Source of the DNA: DAOTTI01 sp034437795
GTDB lineage: Bacteria; Chloroflexota; UBA11872; UBA12225
Direction of reading: 5' to 3'
NCBI GenBank assembly: GCA_034437795.1
Contig: DAOTTI010000058.1
Span: forward strand, 1 to 8,993
DNA: 8,993 nt
In this document: piece by piece, positions 1 to 6,102 of the stretch
Position numbering within the stretch: position 1 is the stretch's first letter
How the letters are laid out: the number at the start of each line of letters is the position of its first letter
Made by a program: the position numbers and the translations under genes
The notes under the pieces: generated by a model
The model's database searches: none
What the model was told of the DNA's origin: nothing
The model's input: the letters and a program-made list of their open reading frames with translations, nothing else

Positions 1-225
1 CACGCGTGCTTGCCTGCGTCCCACTGTCCTCCAATACCTCCAGAGCAATCTCCTCAAAGTCTACTCCGAAGGGGAACTGTAATACTAGGCACGTGCTTTG
101 ATCAGCGGTGCCTTCACCTTGGCCCTCTCTCAGAGGTAGAGGGGATCCTGCCGAAGTGGGGGCCCTCACCCTGTCCCAGGGTTGTCGCCGGAGGCGGGAC
201 GACCACAGCGAGAGGGGAACCTTGG
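1..225. other. Gene-free flank downstream of the Ldh2-family gene
   Basis: I find no protein-like reading frame here; the short open frames have low-complexity, unconserved-looking translations. The stretch lies 3' of the minus-strand dehydrogenase and contains one copy of a dispersed GC-rich repeat (111-152). Any transcription terminator for the dehydrogenase should lie here, but there is no hairpin followed by a T-run on the minus strand. The hairpin in the repeat copy is the only obvious candidate. The first 100 bases look less GC-rich than the genes. Confidence 0.6.
111..152. repeat. Dispersed intergenic repeat, copy A
   Basis: This copy aligns by eye with copies at 7508-7549 and 7581-7620 over about 40 bases; the shared core is TCACC-TGGCCCTCTC-CAGAG followed by a G-rich stretch. 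It can form a hairpin with CCCTCT at 123-128 pairing AGAGGG at 138-143 and a 9-nt loop. Read on the minus strand it gives a 'CTCTGAGAGAGGGCC' type element, similar to short imperfect palindromes that are common between genes in some GC-rich genomes. Its position just downstream of a gene would suit a transcript end. No function is shown. Confidence 0.6.
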
Positions 226-1281
226 CTATTCCATGATCGGTGGGAGGGGCACGTCTAGCTCGCGGCACGTCCGCTCCAGCACCTGCCAGGTGATCTGCCC
301 CAGCGGGGCGGCGCCGGACTCCAGCAGGCGCTGCCGGCGCCGCTGTCCCCGCTCGCCCGGCACGAGGATCTCGTCCACGCCGGGCAGGCGCTCGGACGCC
401 TTGGCCTGCTCGATCTGCGCGTCCATGCGGCGCAGGAACTCGTCGCGGGGCATGAACACCTCGGGATCCAGCGCCAGGAAGAACTGCCCCTCCTTGCCGT
501 GCGTGACGCCGGCGCTGCGGGCGAACTCGGCGCCCGTCAGCACGCCGGCCAAGGCGTCCACCACCATCGCCAGGCCGTAGCCTTTATGCGCGGCGTGCTC
601 GCCGCCCAGGGGGAGGATCAGGCCGCCGTTGACGTAGTCCTGCGGGTTCGTCGTCGGCTCGCCGGCCGCATTCAGGATCAGCCCCGGCGGCAGCTGCCTT
701 CCCTGGAGCGCCGCCAGCCGCACCTTGAACCCGGCGGTCGCGCTCGTGGCCATATCGAAGATCAGCGGGGGGTGCGACGCGGCCGGGAAGGCGTAGGCGA
801 GAGGGTTGGTGCCGAAGGTGCGTGTGCGGCCACCCACGGGGGCCATCAGGGGAGTAACGTTGGCGCAGGCAAAGCCAATCAAGCCGGCCCGCGCGGCCAT
901 CTCGACGTACGGCGCGGCGGCGATGAAGTGGCCGGAGTTCCGCAGGCCGGCGCAGGCCAGACCGCTGGCCTTGGCTTTCTCGATAGCGCGCCCCATCGCC
1001 TCCCGCGAGCCGATCACACCGCAGCCGCGGTCCCCATCCAGGAGCACGCCGGCCGGCCCGTCGCGCAGCACCTTCACCTGGGGCGCGGGGTTCATCGCCC
1101 CGCCGCGCATCCAGCCGGCCAGCTCCCCGATGAAATAGGCCCCGTGGTCGTCGTACCCGCGCAGCTCCCCATCCATCAGCACATCGGCAATCTGCCTGGC
1201 GTGGGGCGGGGGGCACCCCAGCCTGGACAGGCACATCTCCAGGCACGCCTGCAAGGCATCGATCCGGACGGTCCGCTCCAT
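226..1281 (-). CDS. Ldh2-family NAD(P)-dependent malate/lactate-type dehydrogenase
   Basis: A 351-residue cytoplasmic oxidoreductase of the Ldh2 (malate/L-lactate/ureidoglycolate dehydrogenase) family, which oxidises 2-hydroxyacids with NAD(P). This fold is unrelated to the classical Rossmann lactate dehydrogenases. Family marks seen, numbered from the chosen start: RGYDDHG 41-47 (Arg and His of the conserved RG-x-x-SHG block), SGHFIAAAPYV 116-126, the A-x-VGGRTRTFGTNP block 147-160, DMATS 176-180, GEPTTNP 207-213 and HKGYGL 232-237. Length is normal for the family (about 330-360). An in-frame ATG lies 52 codons upstream, but the start at 1281 is preferred because AAGGAGAG sits just upstream of it and the family domain begins there. 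The substrate cannot be read from sequence. The gene is divergent from namZ with a 210-bp gap. Family assignment is secure; substrate is unknown. Confidence 0.9.
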   Translation of the reverse strand: MERTVRIDALQACLEMCLSRLGCPPPHARQIADVLMDGELRGYDDHGAYFIGELAGWMRGGAMNPAPQVKVLRDGPAGVLLDGDRGCGVIGSREAMGRAIEKAKASGLACAGLRNSGHFIAAAPYVEMAARAGLIGFACANVTPLMAPVGGRTRTFGTNPLAYAFPAASHPPLIFDMATSATAGFKVRLAALQGRQLPPGLILNAAGEPTTNPQDYVNGGLILPLGGEHAAHKGYGLAMVVDALAGVLTGAEFARSAGVTHGKEGQFFLALDPEVFMPRDEFLRRMDAQIEQAKASERLPGVDEILVPGERGQRRRQRLLESGAAPLGQITWQVLERTCRELDVPLPPIME

Positions 1282-1322
1282 GGTCTCTCCTTCCCTGCGC
1301 CGGCTACCCTTCCCTTGCTCGA

Positions 1323-1351
1323 CCTCCCGCTCCGCCGGGCGGAGCCGGAGG
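1323..1351. promoter_or_regulatory. Near-perfect 29-bp palindrome between divergent genes
   Basis: CCTCC at 1323-1327 pairs GGAGG at 1347-1351, and GCTCCGC at 1329-1335 pairs GCGGAGC at 1339-1345. There is one C-C mismatch (1328/1346) and a 3-nt centre (1336-1338), so 12 of 13 positions pair. It lies 42 bp before the dehydrogenase start and 141 bp before the preferred namZ start. It could be a shared operator for a dimeric regulator or an RNA hairpin. No clear -35/-10 boxes are visible around it, so the role is inference. Confidence 0.45.
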
Positions 1352-1480
1352 GAGGACGCGGCGCGATGTACCGGCGTATCGTACTGGCTCTTGCGGGATT
1401 TGGCACGCTGCCCGCCGTCTACGCGACCGGCCGCCACGCGGGACGCGCCGGGCGCCCCACTTCGCTACCATGGGTGCCAC

Positions 1481-1486
1481 GGGGAG
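1481..1486 (+). promoter_or_regulatory. Ribosome binding site supporting the namZ start at 1492
   Basis: GGGGAG lies 5 bases before the ATG at 1492. It supports the short, signal-less start. A rival start at 1366 has GGAGG at 1351-1355 with a 10-base spacer, which is longer than ideal. Confidence 0.6.
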
Positions 1487-1491
1487 CAACG

Positions 1492-2658
1492 ATGAGCGTC
1501 ACGACCGGACTGGAAGCCTTCCTTCACGATCCGCCGGACGTGGTGCGGGGGCAGCGCATCGGGCTGGTGACGCACCACGCCGCCGTCGACCGCTCGCTCC
1601 GGCTGGCCATCGACCGGTTGTGGGAAGGGGCGGCGCAGGGCGGGTGGCGAGTGACGCGCCTGTTCGGTCCCGAGCACGGCGTGCGGGGCGACTACGCCGC
1701 CGGGGGAGCGGTACCCGACAGCCTTGATCCCCTGACCGGCCTGCCTGTGAGCAGCCTCTATGGAGCACAGCGCAAGCCGACCGGCGCGATGCTGGCCGAC
1801 GTGGACGTGCTGGTCGTCGACCTGCAAGACGTGGGGGCCCGTTTCTACACCTACCAGGTCACGGCCGCCGGCTGCGTCGAGGCGGGCGCGGAGCATCGCC
1901 GGCCGGTGGTGATCCTGGACCGCCCTAACCCCATCGGCGGATTGGCCGTCGAGGGGCCGCTCTTGGAAGCGGGCTTTGAGTCGTTCGTCGGACGGCGGGG
2001 ACAGCCCATCCGCCACGGGCTCACGCTGGGCGAGCTGGCGCGGGCGGTGAACGAGGCGGAGGGGATCGGCGCCGCCGTTACCGTCGTGCCGTGCCAGGGA
2101 TGGCGGCGCGAGCAGTGGTGGGACCAGACCGGCCTGCCGTGGGTGCTTCCCTCGCCGAACCTGCCCACGCTGGACACCGCTACCGTCTATCCCGGCACCT
2201 GCCTCCTGGAAGGGACGCTCCTATCGGAAGGGCGAGGCACGACGCGTCCGTTCGAGATCGTCGGCGCCCCCTGGATTGAGCCATACCGCTGGGCCGCCGC
2301 GCTGGAGGAGCGCCAGCTACGCGGGGTGCGTTTCCGGCCGCTCTGGTTCCAGCCGATGTGGGGCAAGCACCAGGGCGCGCGCTGCGGTGGCGTGCAGCTG
2401 CACGTGACCGACCGCGAGGCCTTTCAGCCGGTGGCGACCGGCGTGCACCTGATCGAGACGGCGCGGCGCCTGTGGCCGGACGAGTTTGGCTGGCGGCTCG
2501 GCGGCCGGCCCGGCGCCCGGCCGCACATCGATCTGCTCTACGGCAGCGCGGCGCTGCGCGAGCAGATCGACGCGGGGGAGGACGCGCCGGCGATCATCGC
2601 TCAGTGGGAGAAGGAGCCGTTTGAGGCGGTGCGTCAGCGGGCGATGGTGTATCGGTGA
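1492..2658 (+). CDS. namZ: NamZ-like exo-beta-N-acetylmuramidase (DUF1343, GH171-type)
   Basis: A 388-residue member of the DUF1343 family, whose characterised member NamZ (YbbC) of Bacillus subtilis releases MurNAc from the non-reducing ends of peptidoglycan fragments during cell-wall recycling. Motifs seen: GLVTHHAAVDR 24-34, FGPEHG 58-63 (the PEHG motif lies in the proposed active site), SLYGAQRKPT 88-97, LQDVGARFYTY 111-121, DRPNPIGG 143-150, RHGLTLGEL 174-182, SPNLPT 221-226, and YPGTCLLEGT plus LSEGRGTTRPFE in 233-255. Length and domain cover match the whole family. The start at 1492 has a good ribosome site, but the protein then lacks a secretion signal. An in-frame ATG at 1366 would add 42 residues starting MYRRIVLALAGF and passing through AVYA-T, which resembles a signal peptide. 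Either start is possible. Confidence 0.9.
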   Translation: MSVTTGLEAFLHDPPDVVRGQRIGLVTHHAAVDRSLRLAIDRLWEGAAQGGWRVTRLFGPEHGVRGDYAAGGAVPDSLDPLTGLPVSSLYGAQRKPTGAMLADVDVLVVDLQDVGARFYTYQVTAAGCVEAGAEHRRPVVILDRPNPIGGLAVEGPLLEAGFESFVGRRGQPIRHGLTLGELARAVNEAEGIGAAVTVVPCQGWRREQWWDQTGLPWVLPSPNLPTLDTATVYPGTCLLEGTLLSEGRGTTRPFEIVGAPWIEPYRWAAALEERQLRGVRFRPLWFQPMWGKHQGARCGGVQLHVTDREAFQPVATGVHLIETARRLWPDEFGWRLGGRPGARPHIDLLYGSAALREQIDAGEDAPAIIAQWEKEPFEAVRQRAMVYR

Positions 2659-2698
2659 TCAAGTGGTGATCCGCTCGACGACCTGATCACCACTTGAT
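2658..2698. terminator. Large inverted repeat between convergent namZ and trxB
   Basis: ATCAAGTGGTGATC (2658-2671) and GATCACCACTTGAT (2685-2698) form a perfect 14-bp stem with a 13-nt loop. The first arm starts on the last base of the namZ stop codon. Position between convergent genes suggests a two-way terminator. Neither strand has a T-run after the stem, so a classical intrinsic terminator is not proven; stem strength or Rho may matter. A degenerate third copy of the right arm (GGATCACCACCTGA, 2729-2742) and a small AGGCGC/GCGCCT hairpin (2714-2728) follow. Confidence 0.6.
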
Positions 2699-2766
2699 AG
2701 CAGCCTGATCACGAGGCGCGCAGCGCCTGGATCACCACCTGACCCCCACCTGCCCACAGCGCGCGG

Positions 2767-3792
2767 CTAGCCGACGGTCGCCTTGGCGGTGACGGCGGCC
2801 TCCTTGAGCGCTTCCGGCTGGTGAGGGCGCTCCTTCAGCCCTTCGATGTACTTCTCAGCGGCGATGGCCGCGGTGGTAGCGTCGCCGACGGCGGTGGTGA
2901 CCTGGCGCGCCAACTGGGCGCGGATGTCGCCAGCGGCGTAGATCCCCGGCACGCCCGTCTCCATCAGCTGGTTGGTGATGATATGCCCGCCAGTATCGAT
3001 CTGGACTGCGGGATCCTTGACGATGTGGCTGTTCGGCCGGAAGCCGATGAAGATGAACACGCCCCCCACTTCCAGCGTGCTGACCTGGCCCGTCTTGACG
3101 TTGCGCAGGCGCAGGCCTGTCACCGAGGCATCGCCCAGGATCTCTTCCACCACGGTGTTCCAGATGACCTCGACCTTGGGGTTGGCAAAGAGGCGGTCCT
3201 GGAGGATCTTCTGCGCCCGCAGCTGGTCGCGCCGGTGGATGAGGTAGACCTTACTGGCGTACTTGGTGAGGAAGGTCCCCTCCTCCACGGCCGCATCGCC
3301 GCCCCCGACCACGGCCAGCACCTTGCCGTTGAAGAAGGGGCCGTCGCAGACGGCGCAATAGGAGACGCCCTTAGCGTTCAGGCGCTCCTCCCCGGGGACG
3401 TTCAGCTTCACGGGGCTGCCGCCGGCGGTGATGATCACGGCGCGGGCGCGGTATTCACGCTCCACCGTCTTGACCACCTTGATCCGCCCGCCTGGCCCCT
3501 CGGACCGGACCTCCAGCACCTCCTCCATGGCGTGGATGCGGGCGCCAAACTTCTCCGCATGGGCCTGCATCCGCGCCGCCAGCTCCGGGCCCAGGATACT
3601 TTCGAACCCGGGATAATCCTCCACCAGCTCCGTGTTGAGGATCTGCCCGCCCGGAATGAGCTTCTCGATGAGCAGCGTGCTCAGCTTCGCCCGCGCGGTG
3701 TACAGGCCGGCGCACAGGCCCGCCGGCCCGGCGCCGACGATGATCACGTCATAGTCAAAGGTGTCCGGCGCGGAAACCGTCTCGACTGCCAT
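2767..3792 (-). CDS. trxB: Thioredoxin reductase (NADPH, FAD)
   Basis: A 341-residue low-molecular-weight thioredoxin reductase that passes electrons from NADPH through FAD and a redox disulfide to thioredoxin in the cytoplasm. Domains in order: an N-terminal FAD-binding GAGPAG at 20-25; the redox-active CAVCDG at 146-151 (Cys146, Cys149); an NADPH site GGGDAA at 163-168 with HRRDQLRA at 186-193, whose arginines normally recognise the 2'-phosphate of NADPH; and the C-terminal FAD motif GIYAAGD at 283-289. The CAVC form of CxxC differs from the E. coli CATC and is common elsewhere. The last ~20 residues are an Ala/Lys/Glu-rich tail beyond the usual end. The start at 3792 is preceded by AAAGGGATCC, a fair ribosome site. 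The gene is convergent with namZ and divergent from folB, so probably monocistronic. Confidence 0.96.
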   Translation of the reverse strand: MAVETVSAPDTFDYDVIIVGAGPAGLCAGLYTARAKLSTLLIEKLIPGGQILNTELVEDYPGFESILGPELAARMQAHAEKFGARIHAMEEVLEVRSEGPGGRIKVVKTVEREYRARAVIITAGGSPVKLNVPGEERLNAKGVSYCAVCDGPFFNGKVLAVVGGGDAAVEEGTFLTKYASKVYLIHRRDQLRAQKILQDRLFANPKVEVIWNTVVEEILGDASVTGLRLRNVKTGQVSTLEVGGVFIFIGFRPNSHIVKDPAVQIDTGGHIITNQLMETGVPGIYAAGDIRAQLARQVTTAVGDATTAAIAAEKYIEGLKERPHQPEALKEAAVTAKATVG

Positions 3793-4222
3793 GGATCCCT
3801 TTCTTAAGTCTGTTCTTACCCGCCTCTACTTACCTGCCTCGTACCTGCTCCGCCTCCCTGGGCGACGCCCGTAATGGCACCGCCACGGCCGGCGGTGGCG
3901 GGCTGGGCAGGTACGCCGGCTCGGACGAGGCTGCGCTGCCCCCTGCAGCGCTGCGGCCAATATACGTGCCGCGCATTCCAGGTCCACTTATACCAGCCGC
4001 CGGAAGGGTCTGGGTGCGGTATGCTTGCAGGCCAGTAAGCGAGCGCGTAGCGGCCCCGAGGAAGGTGATGGGGTGCGGTCGACGCGCGGCCGGCAATCAT
4101 GCGACACGTGTGCCGGGAGTGGGAGGATCACAGCACGGCTGGCCACTCGTGTCGCGCGCCGCGCGGGCAGGAGCGAACGTAAGGACTTGGCGGGCGGCTC
4201 GCGCGGGGCAGCAGGAGCGAAC
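3793..4222. other. 430-bp divergent intergenic region trxB/folB
   Basis: No convincing protein is encoded here; translations on both strands are Arg/Ala/Pro-rich and unlike known families. It must hold the promoters of trxB (minus) and folB (plus). A weak trxB promoter candidate on the minus strand is TATATT (3958-3963) with TGGACC 16 bases upstream. The region contains several inverted repeats: a branched element at 3840-3915, a 7-bp hairpin GCGCTGC/GCAGCGC at 3933-3951, and an 8-bp pair GCGACACG/CGTGTCGC at 4101-4108 and 4148-4155. A 14-base direct repeat ends at the folB start. Confidence 0.6.
3840..3915 (-). ncRNA. Possible branched structured leader of trxB
   Basis: An 11-position outer stem pairs 3840-3850 with 3905-3915 (one G-T position, unfavourable as A-C on the minus strand). 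It encloses two hairpins: GGGC/GCCC at 3860-3870 and CACCGCC/GGCGGTG at 3878-3897. The element ends 47 bases before the trxB start, where a minus-strand 5' leader would lie. I could not match it to a riboswitch or T-box consensus. GC-rich sequence makes stems by chance, so this is a candidate only. Confidence 0.25.
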
Positions 4223-4224
4223 GT
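4167..4224 (+). repeat. 14-bp direct repeat containing the folB ribosome site
   Basis: GCAGGAGCGAACGT occurs exactly at 4167-4180 and again at 4211-4224, 44 bases apart, with partly similar GC-rich sequence before each copy. The second copy contains the AGGAG ribosome site and the first two bases of the folB GTG start. The first copy is followed by A, so it makes GTA and no start codon. It looks like a small local duplication in the folB leader. Confidence 0.65.
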
Positions 4225-4606
4225 GGCCGGTGACTGGATTCGCCTGGAAGGCATGATCTTCTACGGGTTCCACGGCGCGGATCCGGCGGAGAAGGCCCTG
4301 GGCCAGCGGTTCGTCGTCGACGTGGCGCTCCAGCGCGACCTGCGCAAGGCTGGTCGTACCGACGACCTGCACGACACGGTCAGCTACGCGCAGGTGTACC
4401 GACTGGCGCGGCAGGTGATGGAGGGGCCGAGCAAGAACCTGCTAGAGGCCCTGGCGGAGGAGATCGCCCGCCGCATCGCCTTCTCCTGCGAAGGGATCGA
4501 GACCATCCGCGTGCGCATCCGCAAGCCGGAGGTACCGATTAAGGGCAGCATCCTCGCCGCCGCGTCGGTCGAGATCGAGCGCCATCCACGGATCGATTAC
4601 CCGTAA
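4223..4606 (+). CDS. folB: Dihydroneopterin aldolase
   Basis: A 127-residue cytoplasmic enzyme that cleaves 7,8-dihydroneopterin to 6-hydroxymethyl-7,8-dihydropterin and glycolaldehyde in folate synthesis. Family residues are all present: YGFHG 14-18, Glu23 and GQRF 27-30, DTVSYAQV 51-58 with Tyr55, LLEALAE 73-79 with Glu75, and IRKPEVPI 99-106 with Lys101. These match the catalytic/binding set Glu22, Tyr54, Glu74 and Lys100 of the Staphylococcus enzyme. A GTG start at 4223 is chosen because AGGAG lies 5 bases upstream and the length then fits the family (~120). The in-frame ATG at 4025 would add 66 Arg/Gly-rich residues that do not look like protein. The stop is 6 bases before the folP start, so the two are probably one operon. 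Confidence 0.94.
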   Translation: MAGDWIRLEGMIFYGFHGADPAEKALGQRFVVDVALQRDLRKAGRTDDLHDTVSYAQVYRLARQVMEGPSKNLLEALAEEIARRIAFSCEGIETIRVRIRKPEVPIKGSILAAASVEIERHPRIDYP

Positions 4607-4612
4607 CGAGCC

Positions 4613-5989
4613 ATGCGTGACCGGTCTTCCCGCACTGAGCCTGGTGATCTGTTGACCAACGCGGCCGCCGGCGGCTCGCCGGCTCCGGCTGGGGCGCCGC
4701 TGAGCGAGCCGTTCGCCTTCAGCCGCGCCCTCGGCATGCTCAGCGCCGAGCTGCTGGAGGCCGAGCTCCAGGCCCGCGGCCTGCCGGCCGGCGAGGCGAG
4801 CCGCCTGGCCAGGCACGCCGCCGGCCGGGCGGTGCTCCTGGAGGGGGTGAGCGCGGCGCCTGCCCGCGAGCTACACCAGCGGGCGCGCGCCGTTGGCGGG
4901 GACGCCGTGGTCACGCCCAGCGCCTACGCCGGCAGCGAAGCGCCGCCGGACGCGATGGACGTGGTGCTGCTGGGGAGCCAGGCGCAGCTGGAGGCGCTGG
5001 CCGAGCGGCTGGACGTGGCGGTCGATGGCCCATCGATGGCCCTGGCCGGCGCCATCCGGCGCGCGCTGGCGCGGGCGGAGTGGCGGCCGCGCACCCTACG
5101 CCTGGGGGCCTACGAGCTGGACCTCTCGCGGCGCGTAGCGGTCATGGGCATTCTGAACGCCACGCCTGATTCCTTCTACGCCGCCGGCCGGTACACGGAC
5201 CCCGAGGCGGCCATCGAGCACGGCCTGCGTCTGGTGGAGGAGGGGGCGGACCTGATCGACGTGGGGGGCGACAGCGCCAACGGCCGCGCCGCGCCCATTG
5301 ACGCCGCGGAGGAGATCCGGCGGGTGGTACCGGTGATCCGCGGCCTGGCCAGGCAGGCGCGGGTACCGGTGGCGGTGGACACGCACCGCGCGGCCACGGC
5401 GGCGGCGGCGCTCGATGCCGGAGCCTCCATGGTGAACGACATCACCGGCCTCGGCGATCCCGAGATGGCGCCCACGGTGGCGCGCGGCACGGCCGGCCTG
5501 TGTGTGATGCACATCAAGGGGAGACCGAAGGAGTTTCCGCCGGACTTCGAGTACCGGTCCCTGCTCGGCGACGTGCTGCGCTTCCTGGCAGAGCGCACGC
5601 GACGCGCGCTGGAGCATGGGATTGGCGCCGACCGGCTGGTGGTCGATCCGGGTATTGAGTTTGGCAAGGTGCTGTCGCAGGACCTGGAGCTGCTGCGCCG
5701 GTTGCCGGAGCTGCACGTCCTAGGCTATCCGGTGCTGGTCGCCGTCTCGCGCAAGGACTTCATCGGCAACGTGCTCGGCCTGCCGCCGGAGGAGCGCCTG
5801 GAAGGGACGGCCGCCGCCGTCGCCTTTGCCATTGTGCGGGGCGCCCGCATTGTGCGGGTACACGACGTGCGGGCGATGGCACGGGTGGCCCGCATGACCG
5901 AGGCGCTGCTGGGCGACCGCTTCCGGCGCGAGGACGGCCGCATCCGATCTGATGGAACGGTCGTCGGCGGCCGGGTCAGCGGCCAGTAG
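4613..5989 (+). CDS. folP: Dihydropteroate synthase with N-terminal extension
   Basis: Joins 6-hydroxymethyl-dihydropterin diphosphate to p-aminobenzoate to give dihydropteroate; target of sulfonamides. It has 458 residues against ~280 for the plain enzyme. Residues ~1-170 precede the TIM barrel; part of this (about 70-155, including GGDAVV 95-100 and MDVVLLGS 115-122) resembles the extra domain of long DHPS proteins in some Firmicutes. Barrel motifs: GILNATPDSFY 179-189, DVGGDSANGR 216-225, VDTHRA 255-260, Asn275, MH 299-300, DPGIEFGK 345-352, SRKDFIG 379-385, RVHDV 415-419. Pterin-site residues are kept (Asn182, Asp216, Asp256, Asn275, Asp345, Lys381, Arg415, His417). The usual ESTRPG loop is DSANGR. 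The ATG at 4613 has no strong ribosome site but follows folB by 6 bases, suggesting coupling. A later start is possible. Confidence 0.92.
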   Translation: MRDRSSRTEPGDLLTNAAAGGSPAPAGAPLSEPFAFSRALGMLSAELLEAELQARGLPAGEASRLARHAAGRAVLLEGVSAAPARELHQRARAVGGDAVVTPSAYAGSEAPPDAMDVVLLGSQAQLEALAERLDVAVDGPSMALAGAIRRALARAEWRPRTLRLGAYELDLSRRVAVMGILNATPDSFYAAGRYTDPEAAIEHGLRLVEEGADLIDVGGDSANGRAAPIDAAEEIRRVVPVIRGLARQARVPVAVDTHRAATAAAALDAGASMVNDITGLGDPEMAPTVARGTAGLCVMHIKGRPKEFPPDFEYRSLLGDVLRFLAERTRRALEHGIGADRLVVDPGIEFGKVLSQDLELLRRLPELHVLGYPVLVAVSRKDFIGNVLGLPPEERLEGTAAAVAFAIVRGARIVRVHDVRAMARVARMTEALLGDRFRREDGRIRSDGTVVGGRVSGQ

Positions 5990-6002
5990 GCCGGTCATGG
6001 CC

Positions 6003-6043
6003 GGGCGGGCAGTGGACGCTCACCGGCCCGCCACTGCCTGCTC
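6003..6043 (+). terminator. Hairpin after the folB-folP operon
   Basis: GGCAGTGG at 6008-6015 pairs CCACTGCC at 6031-6038. With two G-T pairs the stem extends outward to 6003/6043, giving 13 positions and a 15-nt loop. It lies 14 bases after the folP stop, between convergent genes. There is no T-run on the plus strand after it, so termination is inferred from position and stem strength. Confidence 0.5.
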
Positions 6044-6102
6044 CGGCTGCACCGCCGGCCGGCGATAGGCCAGGAGAGGGGCCCCACGCAACAAGGAGGC
6101 TC

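Noticed and set aside
499..1365. Long plus-strand open frame running into namZ from the left
   Set aside because: It is antisense to the well-supported Ldh2 gene, its translation is Ala/Gly/Arg-rich without family motifs, and the NamZ domain begins only after 1492. The possible signal segment from 1366 is treated separately.
2821..3807. 328-codon plus-strand frame antisense to trxB
   Set aside because: Shadow of trxB in GC-rich DNA; His/Asp/Leu-rich with no recognisable motif and no ribosome site.
4025..4222. 66-residue N-terminal extension of FolB
   Set aside because: Arg/Gly-rich with no similarity to the family; the GTG at 4223 has a better ribosome site and gives the normal length.
3793..4222. 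T-box, TPP, cobalamin or tetrahydrofolate riboswitch in the trxB/folB gap
   Set aside because: I looked for the conserved cores on both strands and found none; only generic GC-rich stems are present.
6093..6099. Strong Shine-Dalgarno AAGGAGG on the plus strand
   Set aside because: No start codon follows at usable spacing and the downstream plus frame is antisense to the 6103-6735 gene.
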